Source: Desulfosporosinus nitroreducens (GTDB lineage: Bacteria > Bacillota > Desulfitobacteriia > Desulfitobacteriales > Desulfitobacteriaceae). From it: 64,000 bases of DNA. The translations under genes and the position numbers were made by a program. The notes beneath the pieces were generated by a model. It saw only the letters and a list, made by a program, of their open reading frames with translations. It searched no databases and was not told the origin of the DNA. Of the stretch, positions 1-9,060 are shown piece after piece. The stretch lies in assembly GCF_023897015.1 (NCBI RefSeq), contig NZ_JAMHFY010000016.1, positions 1 to 64,000 of the forward strand, read 5' to 3'. How positions within the stretch are numbered: position 1 is the first letter of the stretch; every line of letters starts with the position of its first letter.

Positions 1-97
1 TAGGAAGACTATTACCCAGTAATAAAATGTTGTATGGTTTGTGGCGAAAAGTTGCTGGTTTTACTTGACTGCTTACACTGATGGAGGTACGGTTCTA

Positions 98-1090
98 TTG
101 AATCATAATAAAGGCTTAACTTCCTCTTCCCTTCCACATTTTGTACAAGATTATATTAATCACCTTGCAGTCATAAATAAGTCGAAAAATACCCAATATG
201 CCTATACCAATGAACTTCGTTTGTTTTTTCAGTTCCTATGCAATTCCAAGGCTGCCTTCCCCTCTTCTCCTGTTGACGTAAGCTTATTACTTGTTGAAAA
301 CATCGGACACCGCGACATCGAAGCTTATTTGAGCTGGGCCAGCGTTGAACGCAATAATGGTGTGCGCGCTCTTGCTCGTAAACAAGCAGTCATAAAATCC
401 CTTTATCGTTATTTGCTGCGCGAGGATATGATTTCTAAAGATGTTACTATCAAGCTAGACCCGATTAACGTCAACCAAAAGCTTCCTAAAGCTCTTGAGC
501 CTAATCAAATTGCTGACCTTACTGACGTTTTACAGAACGGTGTTGGTTTATCTAAGGAACAACTCAAATATCACGCATATACTGAAAAACGCAATTACGC
601 AATATTTCTTACCTTTATTGGTACAGGATTGCGTTTATCCGAACTCTGTCATCTTAATCTCACAACTACAAACCTTAGTAAAGGCTACTTTGAAGTTATT
701 CGCAAAGGAAATAAAGAAACAGTCGTATACTTTAATACTGAAATCAAGGAAGCTTTGGACGATTATCTTCAAAATGAACGACAACGATATGCTCAAGGCA
801 AATCAGAGGCATTATTTCTCTCTATGCAAGGAAAACGCATAAGTACAAGAGCAGTACAAAATCTCATAACAAAATATATGGCAATTCTTAAAACATTGGG
901 ACATAATACTGACGGTTTCAGTGCACATAAAATGCGTTCAACCTTTGCCACATTACTACTCCGTGAAACGGATAACCTTGCAATTGTACAAGACGCTTTA
1001 GGACATACCGACCCCAGAACAACAAGAATATATGCTAAGGTTCTAGATGAACAACTCAAACGTTCAGCCGAATTAATAAAGTTTAGGTAG
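98..1090 (+). CDS. Tyrosine recombinase/integrase (XerC/D-like)
   Basis: Site-specific DNA recombinase of the phage integrase family, 330 aa from the TTG at 98. An upstream GTG at 41 is in frame, but GGAGG at 83-87 sits about 10 bases before the TTG, so I chose the TTG. An N-terminal SAM-like core-binding domain (about residues 10-115) precedes the catalytic domain. All active-site residues are visible: R179 (TGLRLSE), K203 (RKGNK), H277 and R280 (HKMR), H303 (LGHTD) and the nucleophile Y312 (RIYAKV). It could be a chromosome dimer or element recombinase. No neighbouring element genes or attachment site are visible, so its substrate is unknown. An intrinsic terminator follows at once. Confidence 0.88.
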   Translation: MNHNKGLTSSSLPHFVQDYINHLAVINKSKNTQYAYTNELRLFFQFLCNSKAAFPSSPVDVSLLLVENIGHRDIEAYLSWASVERNNGVRALARKQAVIKSLYRYLLREDMISKDVTIKLDPINVNQKLPKALEPNQIADLTDVLQNGVGLSKEQLKYHAYTEKRNYAIFLTFIGTGLRLSELCHLNLTTTNLSKGYFEVIRKGNKETVVYFNTEIKEALDDYLQNERQRYAQGKSEALFLSMQGKRISTRAVQNLITKYMAILKTLGHNTDGFSAHKMRSTFATLLLRETDNLAIVQDALGHTDPRTTRIYAKVLDEQLKRSAELIKFR

Positions 1091-1100
1091 GGAATTAATT

Positions 1101-1144
1101 AACGCCCACCTTTGTTGGAATCAACAAGGGTGGGCGTTTGTTTG
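1101..1144. terminator. Intrinsic terminator after the recombinase
   Basis: Inverted repeat AACGCCCACC-TTGTTG / CAACAA-GGGTGGGCGTT with a 4-base loop, followed by a T-rich tract. It lies between two convergent genes and may serve both. Confidence 0.8.
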
Positions 1145-1164
1145 TCTAATTCTTCCTCGCTAGG

Positions 1165-2676
1165 TTAAATAATCGGCCATACCGAACAAGGTGGTGCATC
1201 GTTATCTTTGTTCTTTTTTGTTATTTGTGTCAAGGTTTTGGCCAAGCGCTGCACGCTTTCAAGCAAAACGGTTTCATTGTGAGTCGTAAAACAGAGACGA
1301 AACTCTTTATCAGGGGTGGGTACTGTATGGAAAGCTTCGCCAGGCACAAAGGAAATTCGGTTTTTTGCAGCAGCTTGTAGGAGTTGTTGGGAGGTACCAG
1401 CCTGTTTTAACTTGCACCAAAAGTAAAACCCTCCCTCTGGTACGGTAAAATCAATCTCTTTTACACACAAACGCTGGAGAGCTTTTGCCATTGTATCTCG
1501 GCGTTTTTTGTATTCTCTCCGAACCTTGGTCAGATGCTCTGCAAGCTTCCCTTCATTTAAGAACATGGTCACGAGCCATTGGGCTATGTTGCTTGAGTGT
1601 AGGTCTATGAACTGTTTTTCTAAGGCAAGCCGATTGATTAAAACTGGCGGACCTGCAAGGTATCCTGTACGTAAACCTGGGAATAGAATTTTCGAGAAAG
1701 TCCCCAAATAAACTACTCCTCCGTAGGAATCCATTGATTTAAGAGCTTGAGGCGGCTGTTCACCATAACACAAATCGCTGTATGGATCATCTTCCACTAT
1801 CACAAGCCGATGACGTTTTGCAAGTTTTATCAAATCTTTGCGCTCTTGTTCCGGCATTACCCTGCCGGTCGGGTTTTGATAGGTAGGTATAATATATAAC
1901 AATTTCGGCCGGTAGCGAATTAGAAAGTCCTCCAACAGCTCTATTGAAAATTTTTCCGAGTAAGGGAGGCTTAAAACCCTTGCTCCTGCAGCCTGAAAAA
2001 CTTGGATAGCACCGATAAACGTTGGTGTTTCCATCACAACATAGTCGCCAGGTTCCAATAACACTTTGCTTAGTAAATATATGCCTTGTTGGGATCCTGA
2101 GAGAGTTAGTATGTTCTCCGTCGAAGCCGGTATCCCCTTCTCGCTCAACATTGCGGCGATTGCCCTTCTCAATGGGTAATAACCTTCTGTAGGAATATGT
2201 CCAAAATCTGCAGGAGGGACAGTTCCAATATTGCGGTTAAATAACTCGGTAAAGGTTTCCAGAGGATAAAGGGCTGGATCAGGCATACCTGCAGCCAGAG
2301 ATATAGTACCCGGAGTATTAGTAGAAACCAGATCCCTCAGGATTGACGCTAACGGGTTTTGAGGATAGGCAGTAAACAGTTGGGGCCAGGGGACTTCAGA
2401 TAAGGACTCTAAATCACGTGCTTGGGCTACATAAGTCCCGCTACCCACTTTGGTCCATACCAATCCCTGCTGTTCCAACTTACGATAGGCATTGATAGCA
2501 GTTGTACGGCTTACAGCAAAGAGGTCAGCTAATTCCCGTTCAGGGGGCAGCTTCGTACCTGAAGGAAAGATTTGCTTTTGGATTTTGTCAGCAATGAGTA
2601 AGGAAATTTGCAGATAGAGAGGTTGCTTATTAAAGGTATCCAACTCTGTGCTATTTAGGTATTTGGATATATCCAT
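1165..2676 (-). CDS. MocR-type regulator: GntR HTH fused to aminotransferase class I domain
   Basis: About 503 aa. The ATG at 2676 is preceded by AAGGAG; an earlier in-frame ATG at 2724 lacks a site. The N-terminal winged helix (about residues 20-85, with PPERELA and SRTTAINAY typical of GntR) is joined to a fold-type I PLP domain with the PLP-lysine region TFSKILFPGLRTGYL. This is the MocR/PdxR architecture, in which the aminotransferase-like domain senses PLP or an amino compound. It is divergent from azlCD with a 9-bp inverted repeat between them, so local control of that exporter is the likely job (inference). A true aminotransferase activity cannot be excluded. Confidence 0.85.
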   Translation of the reverse strand: MDISKYLNSTELDTFNKQPLYLQISLLIADKIQKQIFPSGTKLPPERELADLFAVSRTTAINAYRKLEQQGLVWTKVGSGTYVAQARDLESLSEVPWPQLFTAYPQNPLASILRDLVSTNTPGTISLAAGMPDPALYPLETFTELFNRNIGTVPPADFGHIPTEGYYPLRRAIAAMLSEKGIPASTENILTLSGSQQGIYLLSKVLLEPGDYVVMETPTFIGAIQVFQAAGARVLSLPYSEKFSIELLEDFLIRYRPKLLYIIPTYQNPTGRVMPEQERKDLIKLAKRHRLVIVEDDPYSDLCYGEQPPQALKSMDSYGGVVYLGTFSKILFPGLRTGYLAGPPVLINRLALEKQFIDLHSSNIAQWLVTMFLNEGKLAEHLTKVRREYKKRRDTMAKALQRLCVKEIDFTVPEGGFYFWCKLKQAGTSQQLLQAAAKNRISFVPGEAFHTVPTPDKEFRLCFTTHNETVLLESVQRLAKTLTQITKKNKDNDAPPCSVWPII

Positions 2677-2697
2677 TTGGCATTTCTCCTTATTTTG

Positions 2698-2731
2698 TAT
2701 CCAATTTATATTATATAAGCACAATTGGATA
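2698..2731. promoter_or_regulatory. Inverted repeat in the mocR/azlC divergent promoter
   Basis: TATCCAATT (2698-2706) and AATTGGATA (2723-2731) form a perfect 9-bp inverted repeat around an AT-rich spacer with TATATTATA-like -10 sequence. It is the best candidate operator for the adjacent MocR regulator. Confidence 0.5.
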
Positions 2732-2785
2732 TTTACAATATTTTCGATACTCGTTAAGATTTAAAGAAATATTAAAGGTAGGTGG

Positions 2786-3517
2786 ATGATTATGCTGCTA
2801 TCAAATCTCCTCTCAGGTAAGAACGAACTAGCAGAAGAAGTATGGGTTGCACTTCGCGAATGCACCCCAGTGGTGCTTGGGGTAGTGCCCTTTGGTATCA
2901 CCTGTGGGATAATGGGGCTTACAGCAAAAATGTCAGGAATAGAAACTATTCTAATGTCTGTCTTTGTTTTTGCCGGTGCGTCACAGTTTATTGGCATTAC
3001 GATGCTGGGCGCAGGCATAACGGGCTGGGGAATTCTTATGCTTACAACCTTACTGGTAAACTTACGCCACTTGATCATGGGATCATCCTTGGCGCCCTAT
3101 ATGGTTAGACTGCCTTTTCCCCTTCAAGCATTTATGGCATTCTTTTTGACTGATGAAGCTTATGCCTTGACCATTAGCCGAATTCACAAAACCAGATACA
3201 GTGTGCCCTATCAATTGACTGTGAGTATTGTACTTTATTTAGTTTGGGTTTTGGCTACTATTACCGGGGTCGTTTTGGGGGGCTACATTTCTGACCCCTT
3301 AACTTGGGGGCTTGATTTTGCCATGCCGGCAACTTTTTTGGTATTGCTGATACCGCTGTTGGCAGACCGCATCAGTCTAATTGTATTCGCTATAGCTGCA
3401 GTGGTTTCAGTAATTGCTGCTCTGTACCTACCAGGTAAATGGTATATTATTATCGCCTGCCTTATAGCCAGTCTAATAGGGGGTTTATTAGAGGAGGATA
3501 GCGAACATGCGCAGTGA
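2786..3517 (+). CDS. azlC: AzlC-family branched-chain amino acid exporter, large subunit
   Basis: 243 aa, very hydrophobic, with the N-terminal AzlC signature region (ALRECTPVVLGVVPFGITCG) and a conserved NLRHLIMG segment after the second helices. AzlC and AzlD together export branched-chain amino acids or analogues across the membrane. The start ATG follows GGTGG after an A-rich stretch. Its last codons overlap azlD by 11 bases, so the two are translationally coupled. The divergent MocR gene probably regulates the pair. Confidence 0.85.
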   Translation: MIMLLSNLLSGKNELAEEVWVALRECTPVVLGVVPFGITCGIMGLTAKMSGIETILMSVFVFAGASQFIGITMLGAGITGWGILMLTTLLVNLRHLIMGSSLAPYMVRLPFPLQAFMAFFLTDEAYALTISRIHKTRYSVPYQLTVSIVLYLVWVLATITGVVLGGYISDPLTWGLDFAMPATFLVLLIPLLADRISLIVFAIAAVVSVIAALYLPGKWYIIIACLIASLIGGLLEEDSEHAQ

Positions 3518-3824
3518 AGTTTTTTACATTATTATAGGGATGACCTTGGTTACATATTTCACCAGATTTGGTGCGCTAGCTTTGTTCCGGTTTACAGGGG
3601 TTCCAATTTGGTTAAACAGATGGTTAAAATATGTCCCAGTTGCAATATTGACGTCCTTAATTGTGCCATTGTTACTTTTGCCCAAGGGATATTTGGATAT
3701 TAGTTTACACAATGATTACCTGATTGCGGGCATAGTTGCTGCTTTTGTGGCCTATAAGAGCCGTAATATTATCGCCACCTTGGGTCTGGGGATGTCAGTT
3801 ATGTTTGTCCTGAAGTTATTATAG
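3507..3824 (+). CDS. azlD: AzlD-family small subunit of amino acid exporter
   Basis: 105 aa with about four membrane segments and the family motif TYFTRFGALALFRF near the N-terminus. It starts inside the end of azlC (ATG within the last codons), with AGGAGG just upstream. The overlap and order azlC-azlD are typical of the two-component exporter. The length is normal for AzlD. Confidence 0.85.
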   Translation: MRSEVFYIIIGMTLVTYFTRFGALALFRFTGVPIWLNRWLKYVPVAILTSLIVPLLLLPKGYLDISLHNDYLIAGIVAAFVAYKSRNIIATLGLGMSVMFVLKLL

Positions 3825-4020
3825 AGAACTACTTAATTCAAAAGCTATACAATGACGGAAGCCCCTAATAGCCATTACGGCCACTAGCACACAGGCTTTT
3901 AATAAATAGGGCTTGCTAACCAAACCCCTTTTTTTCTCTTAGGCAACCAGAATCTTACTATTTTTCCGCCTCAATATCCAAATCAGAATTTGGGCAATCC
4001 CGAAAGGGTCGGAGCCTTCT
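3825..4020. other. Intergenic, no gene seen
   Basis: Between azlD and the 51-nt palindrome I see no supported reading frame or RNA gene. Short minus-strand stretches with many stops may be decayed coding sequence but cannot be assigned. Confidence 0.4.
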
Positions 4021-4071
4021 CCTAGCTTGTCTCCAAAATCGTACGCGGTACGATTTTGGAGACAAGCTAGG
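4021..4071. repeat. 51-nt perfect palindrome
   Basis: Two perfectly complementary 24-base arms (CCTAGCTTGTCTCC... and ...GGAGACAAGCTAGG) flank a 3-base loop GCG. It is too long and GC-mixed for an ordinary terminator and has no T-run on either side. It may be a small mobile or REP-like element, or a strong cruciform. See findings. Confidence 0.75.
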
Positions 4072-4275
4072 CCGGGTCTGACGTTAACTATTTGGTTTAC
4101 GATACATCGTTTTTAACTCCATGTGCACGGTTTTTGACGCCAAAAGCTGTTTTTTTATGCACATATATACGCAAAACTACCCATAAATCCCTGCAAAATC
4201 TAGACTTTTTGATTAATTAGCAAACCCTATTAAGGACATCCTGGTAAGGGTGTAACCTTCGTCCAACCCACGTAT

Positions 4276-4315
4276 AAAAAACCCCGAAATCCATAATCAA
4301 AGGATTTCGAGGTTT
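4276..4315 (-). terminator. Intrinsic terminator downstream of the tRNA genes
   Basis: Read on the minus strand: AAACCTCGAAATCC, loop, GGATTTCGGGGTTT, followed by more T. It lies just after the tRNA-Leu 3' end and should end the tRNA-Cys/tRNA-Leu transcript. Confidence 0.8.
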
Positions 4316-4330
4316 GCTAAGTAGTCTGTA

Positions 4331-4417
4331 TGGTGCCGATGACCGGAATTGAACCGGTACGGATGTTACTCCGCGGGATTTTAAGTCCCGTGCGTCTGCC
4401 AGTTACGCCACATCGGC
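4331..4417 (-). tRNA. tRNA-Leu (anticodon UAA)
   Basis: 87 nt on the minus strand. The 7-bp acceptor stem GCCGATG/CATCGGC is intact and CCA is encoded. The anticodon loop CTTAAAA gives UAA for UUA codons. A long variable arm (GCGGAGTAACATCCGT) and the T-arm GGTTCAATTCC are typical of class II leucine tRNA. Confidence 0.93.
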
Positions 4418-4425
4418 AAATTGAT

Positions 4426-4500
<75 letters not shown>

Positions 4501-4611
4501 AGATTGAGTGGCCGTTTAAGCCGGAACTTTATATTAGCATTTTTAATTTACGTTGTCAACAACTAATCTGAATTGCGATTGAAACTCTAAATATATCACG
4601 CCATAAGCTAA

Positions 4612-5562
4612 TTACTTTGTTTGTAATATCCGTTCTGCAAATTGATTAGTTAGACTCATTATTTTTTCATAATCTAATAGTTTCCTCAGCCAATGATCGG
4701 GAATGTTCGAAAACCCATAATGAACACCAGCCATACTACCTGTAATTGCTCCCACTGTATCCGTATCCCAACCTAAATTTACCGCTTTGAGCACCGCGTC
4801 CTCAAACGACGATGTGGTGAGAAAGCTCCAGAGAGCGGCCTCCAAGGATTCAACGACATAGCCCCCCGATTTTATATCACTTTCATCAAGATCGGGAAGT
4901 TCACCGCTAATAATACGTTTAAAATGACTTAATTGCTTACCAATTTTGCGATCTATAAAGAACACAGTTTGAGATTTAAGTCTCATAGTGTCATAGGCTT
5001 TTTGAGGACTGCTCCCTTTTAGCAATTCCCTTACGAACAGAGAATACAAACTGCACGCCAATTGGCTACGCGGATGTCCATGGGTTATCTTGGAAACTTC
5101 ACATATTCGCTGAATCATAGTGTAATCAGATTCATGGGCGAAAAATAGGGTTGCGGGGAGAATTCGCATCAGGCTTCCATTCCCATTACTATTGGCATCA
5201 GTAGGACCCGCTTTAAATGGAGCAACCCCATGGATCAATCTCTTCATGGCTATTTCTGTGGTTTCGCCTATATCAAAGGACTTGCCCAACGGGGTCAAAT
5301 AGCCATCACGATACCACATCACAAAGCGCCGAGCAATATCAGCAGGATTATAGCCCACCTCATACAGACTTTCAGCCAGACAGAGGGTAAGAGAACTATC
5401 GTCCGACCACGCCCCCGGTTCGAGTCCGGTGGCCCCCCCTCCCGTCATATCTGTGATGGGGTTTTTCTTTATTTCTGTTTTTGTCATGAACTGAACAGGT
5501 AACCCTAAAGCGTCACCGATAATTACCCCCATGACTCCGCCAATTATTGCATCTCGTTTCAA
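4612..5562 (-). CDS. ADP-ribosylglycohydrolase family protein
   Basis: About 316 aa. The family removes ADP-ribose from proteins (DraG, ARH) or small molecules using two Mg ions. Motifs seen in order: GDALGLPVQF near the N-terminus, WSDDSSLTL (metal-binding D-D), GNGSLMRILP, HGHPRSQLA, and GWDTDTVGAITGSMAG near the C-terminus (second metal motif DTD). The GTG at 5571 abuts GGGGAG, so the TTG at 5562, seven bases downstream, is the likelier start. No dinitrogenase reductase or DraT gene is nearby, so the substrate is unknown. Confidence 0.85.
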   Translation of the reverse strand: MKRDAIIGGVMGVIIGDALGLPVQFMTKTEIKKNPITDMTGGGATGLEPGAWSDDSSLTLCLAESLYEVGYNPADIARRFVMWYRDGYLTPLGKSFDIGETTEIAMKRLIHGVAPFKAGPTDANSNGNGSLMRILPATLFFAHESDYTMIQRICEVSKITHGHPRSQLACSLYSLFVRELLKGSSPQKAYDTMRLKSQTVFFIDRKIGKQLSHFKRIISGELPDLDESDIKSGGYVVESLEAALWSFLTTSSFEDAVLKAVNLGWDTDTVGAITGSMAGVHYGFSNIPDHWLRKLLDYEKIMSLTNQFAERILQTK

Positions 5563-5659
5563 ATGAACCACTCCCCTATTTTATTGACTATGGCTGTATT
5601 ATTTGACCACTAGTAAGCCCAATAAGGATGCTAGTGACTTCATTAAATATAAATATTTC

Positions 5660-7039
5660 CTACTTAATAGAGTGACTTTTTAGGTTAATGATAATCTGTC
5701 CGTTATCGTATTGAATAAATCGGCTTGAATTTATTCCACCTACACTCTCCTCATCTTTATCCGTCACCAAATCCCCTGTACGAAACACTGAAAGCAAAAG
5801 TCCTATTAGGCACATATTTGTAACTAGGGCTCGCCCTCCGTAAGAGATTAGTGGTAACGACAACGGATCAAGTCGCCAAAAACCTAAGTTTGAAGAAATA
5901 TACAAAATAAACTGTGCAGAAAATGTTGAGATAATCGCGAGAGAAACCAAAAATCCTAGTACGCTTTTTTGCTTCTTGCAAAGAATAATGGCACGCATAA
6001 TAAAAGCTGAGAATATCGCAATTGTCCCGATAAGTACAATCCATCCAAATCTGTAAATCAAGTAAGTCAACAGAAAATTGGTATTGGCTGCGGGTAAAAG
6101 CTTTAATGCCAAATAATCTCCATACCCTCTTATCGGCAAGCCCTGACCGATTAACTGCGAATGGGATAAAAGCCGTTGTATCACAGCACTAATATATCCA
6201 TACCCCGTCGGGTCAAGCGTTGGATTTAAGATTACTCGCATTTTATCAAAGAAATACTGTTTGCCCTTCAAAAACGGTATAGACAAAACGACAACAGTCT
6301 GGATAGCTAAAATGAGTGTAGCCAATAGTTTTCTTACGTTAAACCAGCCTTTTTTAACAGCCGCCGCCAAAATAAGAAGGCAGGAAATCCAAATCAAAAA
6401 GGAAACAGTGACATTCCCATTAGTCCTCGATACCGGAATAATAAAAGCTACCCCGCAAAGAATAAGTCCGCTATACCCTCCTTTTCTCATCATGTAAACA
6501 AACCCCGCAAAGGCGGTAGGAAACAGCAATAGCAGATAAATAGTAGATGTCCCTCTGCCTTCTCCTTTTAACAAATAAGAAGCTAACGTTATTGTACAGA
6601 GACCAAAAAATATAAACTTAGGGTACTTCCCTATGATTGTGAAGTCTAAGAAATATGCCGCAAACATCACAAGAATTGAAATACCTGCCCATAAAATTTG
6701 TCTTCCAAACATCCATTCTCCAAGAGGGACATCTGGTCTAACAAAAAATTGAATAGCTAGCCCCAAAACAAGCATAGTGGCTGTTATTACAAGCAACGGC
6801 CAATCCGGCCTAGGTCTATGAGCACGGTCAAGTTGCTCTCCGACAACAAAGGGATCGCCCATCTCAGCAATTGCCTTGTCAATTGCTGCTTCCTCATTAT
6901 ACCCCTCACTTAAAAAGGCGTTTTTCTGATCGGTTATGTGGTTATTAATTTCCTCTAAAACTGGAGACTGAGCTTTTTTCCAACGTATCTGTTGGCGCAC
7001 AGCTTCCAAATACTCGGTAATTTTGCTAGGCTGTTGCAA
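5660..7039 (-). CDS. SEDS-family (FtsW/RodA/SpoVE-like) membrane protein with N-terminal prefix domain
   Basis: About 459 aa. Residues 1-70 are soluble and helical with the permease-prefix pattern (EINNHITDQKNAFLSEGYNEEAAIDKA...EMGDP). About ten membrane helices follow, with the SEDS C-terminal signature in altered form (LISYGGRALVTNM, usually PFISYGG). SEDS proteins polymerise or handle lipid-linked peptidoglycan precursors. The likely start is TTG 7039, seven bases after GGAGG. It overlaps the end of padR, so the two are cotranscribed. The altered ISYGG region makes its enzyme activity uncertain. Confidence 0.75.
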   Translation of the reverse strand: MQQPSKITEYLEAVRQQIRWKKAQSPVLEEINNHITDQKNAFLSEGYNEEAAIDKAIAEMGDPFVVGEQLDRAHRPRPDWPLLVITATMLVLGLAIQFFVRPDVPLGEWMFGRQILWAGISILVMFAAYFLDFTIIGKYPKFIFFGLCTITLASYLLKGEGRGTSTIYLLLLFPTAFAGFVYMMRKGGYSGLILCGVAFIIPVSRTNGNVTVSFLIWISCLLILAAAVKKGWFNVRKLLATLILAIQTVVVLSIPFLKGKQYFFDKMRVILNPTLDPTGYGYISAVIQRLLSHSQLIGQGLPIRGYGDYLALKLLPAANTNFLLTYLIYRFGWIVLIGTIAIFSAFIMRAIILCKKQKSVLGFLVSLAIISTFSAQFILYISSNLGFWRLDPLSLPLISYGGRALVTNMCLIGLLLSVFRTGDLVTDKDEESVGGINSSRFIQYDNGQIIINLKSHSIK

Positions 7040-7370
7040 AAGTTGCACCTCCTAAAACATCATTTACCGCAGAGGTATATGCTTTCCATTCTTCTTTTTT
7101 CTCGCTCAAATGCTTGCGACCTTTTTTTGTTATACTGTAGTATTTCCGTACCCTTGCATTATCTGCGGTCTCTTCGTATGAAGTGAGCATATTCTTTTGC
7201 TCTAAGGTGTGGAGCAAAGGATACAATGTTCCTGCTTTTAACTCAAAAGTATTGTTTGACTTTTTTCTCAGTTCTTCAATCATTTGGTAGCCGTACATAT
7301 CCGATTCGTCAAGTAACTTTAAAATAAGCATTGTAGTGCTTCCTGTTAAAAGACTTTTATCGATTGTCAT
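7026..7370 (-). CDS. PadR-family transcriptional regulator
   Basis: 114 aa winged helix of the short PadR-s2 type: STTMLILKLLDESDMYGYQMIEEL, KAGTLYPLLHTLE and a C-terminal helix for dimerisation. GGAGG precedes the ATG. It is first in an operon with the SEDS-like gene, which starts inside its last codons. A large palindrome only 10 bases upstream of the start is almost certainly its autoregulatory operator. PadR regulators paired with membrane targets usually answer to envelope stress or toxic compounds. Confidence 0.88.
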   Translation of the reverse strand: MTIDKSLLTGSTTMLILKLLDESDMYGYQMIEELRKKSNNTFELKAGTLYPLLHTLEQKNMLTSYEETADNARVRKYYSITKKGRKHLSEKKEEWKAYTSAVNDVLGGATFATA

Positions 7371-7380
7371 ATTGCGCCTC

Positions 7381-7429
7381 CATATGTAGATAATCTATAT
7401 AATTATATTATATAGATTATCTACATATG
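7381..7429. promoter_or_regulatory. PadR operator: 49-nt palindrome with four half-sites
   Basis: Perfect inverted repeat with 22-base arms (CATATGTAGATAATCTATATAA and its complement) around TTATA. Each arm is itself a small dyad, TAGATAATCTA and TAGATTATCTA, so two operator copies face each other. It contains ATGT/ACAT half-sites as in known PadR boxes and overlaps the padR promoter region. Confidence 0.7.
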
Positions 7430-7941
7430 TCAAATTTAAAATATCAGATAACTTTCTTTAAGTTAAAGAACTGCGTCCATCCGAGATTGACTCCCCATCC
7501 TATAAGAAGCAATAAGCATCAATCCAAAACAGCCTCAATAACTACTAATACTTCAATTTATTGGGCAATTTAGCTTTCACTCGTGCTTGCTCGCTACACG
7601 CCACGACTAAAATAAAAATAATATACTTTCTCTGCGTCCCGCTTATATCAAAACTTTCACTCAAACCCAATATAGCATACCACGTACTCCACGTGCGGAA
7701 CATAATAGAAAAAGCAAGTGCTCCAATGCCTCACCAGTCTACCCCATTTGTATAGGAGCGTAATACTGACGCTTGTTTATACACTTATACGTTCCTTGCT
7801 ATTAACATATTATTTTTAACTTTTTTGTTAATTATTTAACATTAATCTTTTTAGCCCCATGTTAAGATCACACAAGACGAGTAAGTTGTTAGATCCCATG
7901 ACTTATCGTACAACGAAACTCAGAGAAGAGGTGATATTAAT
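7430..7941. other. Intergenic, no gene seen
   Basis: About 500 bases without a supported gene. A minus-strand stretch around 7450-7540 reads like a hydrophobic protein tail but is broken by stops and has no start. The promoter of the DUF1638 gene must lie near its right end. Confidence 0.35.
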
Positions 7942-8571
7942 ATGGAGGTACGCATAGTTGCCTGCGGCATCTTCCAACTGGAGCTTGAGCAAGTTCTAGA
8001 GGAAATTAGAACTGAATGGGCATCTGATGTCGTGTTTAAAGTTATCTATACTGCACCAGCTTTGCATGTAGACTATGATAAACTGAAAGATGGCATCACC
8101 GATGCGCTAAATGATAATTCGACCGAAGAAAAGACAGTCCTCTTTTTTGGCTCTATGTGCCATCCTGAGATGAGCGAGTTTACAGAAAAATATCATGTTA
8201 TCAGGTTGCAACCCCGGAATTGTATTGAATTGATTTTAGGTAAGGAGAGACAGGAGAAACTAGAAAAATCGGTTAAGATATTTTACCTTACTCAAGGTTG
8301 GTTGCAAAATTGGCGAGAAATTTTCATTCAAGCACAAGGCTGGGACGAAATTGACGCTAGGCAGAATTTTGGTTTCTATGATAAAATTTTGCTCCTCTAC
8401 ACCGGTGTTTCCGAGTTCAATGATGAGGATATCTTAGATTTTTTCGAATATACACAGGTGCCAATCGAAATTGAGAGCGTTGATCTGTCAGTTTTCAAAA
8501 AGAATGTGCTTAAAACTTTAGAGAAAGCTTTAGGCAAAGAAACCCCTACTTACATCAGTAAAGTTAAGTGA
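7942..8571 (+). CDS. DUF1638-like protein
   Basis: 209 aa, soluble, no signal peptide. Segments typical of DUF1638 as I recall it: MEVRIVACGI at the start, LFFGSMCHPEM, LQPRNCIELILG and FYLTQGWLQNW, with conserved Cys residues that could bind metal or a corrinoid. The function is unknown; relatives often sit near corrinoid methyltransferases, none of which are seen here. AGAGGTGAT precedes the ATG. It is followed after 34 bases by the split-barrel gene and probably shares its transcript. Confidence 0.6.
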   Translation: MEVRIVACGIFQLELEQVLEEIRTEWASDVVFKVIYTAPALHVDYDKLKDGITDALNDNSTEEKTVLFFGSMCHPEMSEFTEKYHVIRLQPRNCIELILGKERQEKLEKSVKIFYLTQGWLQNWREIFIQAQGWDEIDARQNFGFYDKILLLYTGVSEFNDEDILDFFEYTQVPIEIESVDLSVFKKNVLKTLEKALGKETPTYISKVK

Positions 8572-8605
8572 CATAATTAATAAAAAGTTTAAGGAGTGAA
8601 TTTAA

Positions 8606-8917
8606 ATGGTTATAACTCAAGAAATTAAAGATGTAATAGCAAAGGCTCCGTTTATTCCTATTACAACTGCTTCTGTCCATGGAGAACCACACATGATCGT
8701 GGTAGGGAAAGTAGCGGAAATAAGAGAAGCTGACGTACTAGGGTTTGGTATCTACAAGATGGAGATCACTCAGCAGAACATCAAAGATAACGGAATGATG
8801 CAGGTTATAATAGCAACTATGGAAGGTGGCCCAAAAGGCTTCAGGCTCACAGGCAAAGCATGTATAGAGGAGAAAATGGTTTTATTTAAGGCAGAAAAGG
8901 TAGAAGTGCTTCTGTAA
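8606..8917 (+). CDS. Pyridoxamine 5'-phosphate oxidase-like (FMN split-barrel) protein
   Basis: 103 aa. The opening (IKDVIAKAPFIPITTASVHGEPHM) matches the beta-barrel start of FMN-binding split-barrel proteins, and a second half carries GFRLTGKACI. It is shorter than PdxH (about 210 aa) and belongs with small uncharacterised flavin- or F420-type binders. AAGGAGTG precedes the ATG. Cotranscription with the DUF1638 gene is likely. A long hairpin follows its stop. Confidence 0.65.
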   Translation: MVITQEIKDVIAKAPFIPITTASVHGEPHMIVVGKVAEIREADVLGFGIYKMEITQQNIKDNGMMQVIIATMEGGPKGFRLTGKACIEEKMVLFKAEKVEVLL

Positions 8918-8927
8918 ATTTTTCCGA

Positions 8928-8974
8928 AAATGCACAATAATTCCGCTTACGACAGGCGGAATTATTGTGCATTT
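8928..8974. terminator. Long perfect hairpin after the split-barrel gene
   Basis: 19-base perfect arms AAATGCACAATAATTCCGC and its complement with a 9-base loop. No strong T-run follows, so it ends or stabilises the upstream mRNA, or acts as an operator for the Crp/Fnr gene 87 bases downstream. Confidence 0.6.
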
Positions 8975-9060
8975 CAGGTTTTCAGGTATTATAGTAGTGT
9001 TGGAGCCTTTTCCCGATACACTCTATTTATAGCAACCGTTGATACATGAGGAGGAAAAGT

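Noticed and set aside
41-97. GTG at 41 as the recombinase start
   Set aside because: GGAGG is placed correctly for the TTG at 98, and the extra 19 residues do not look like recombinase sequence.
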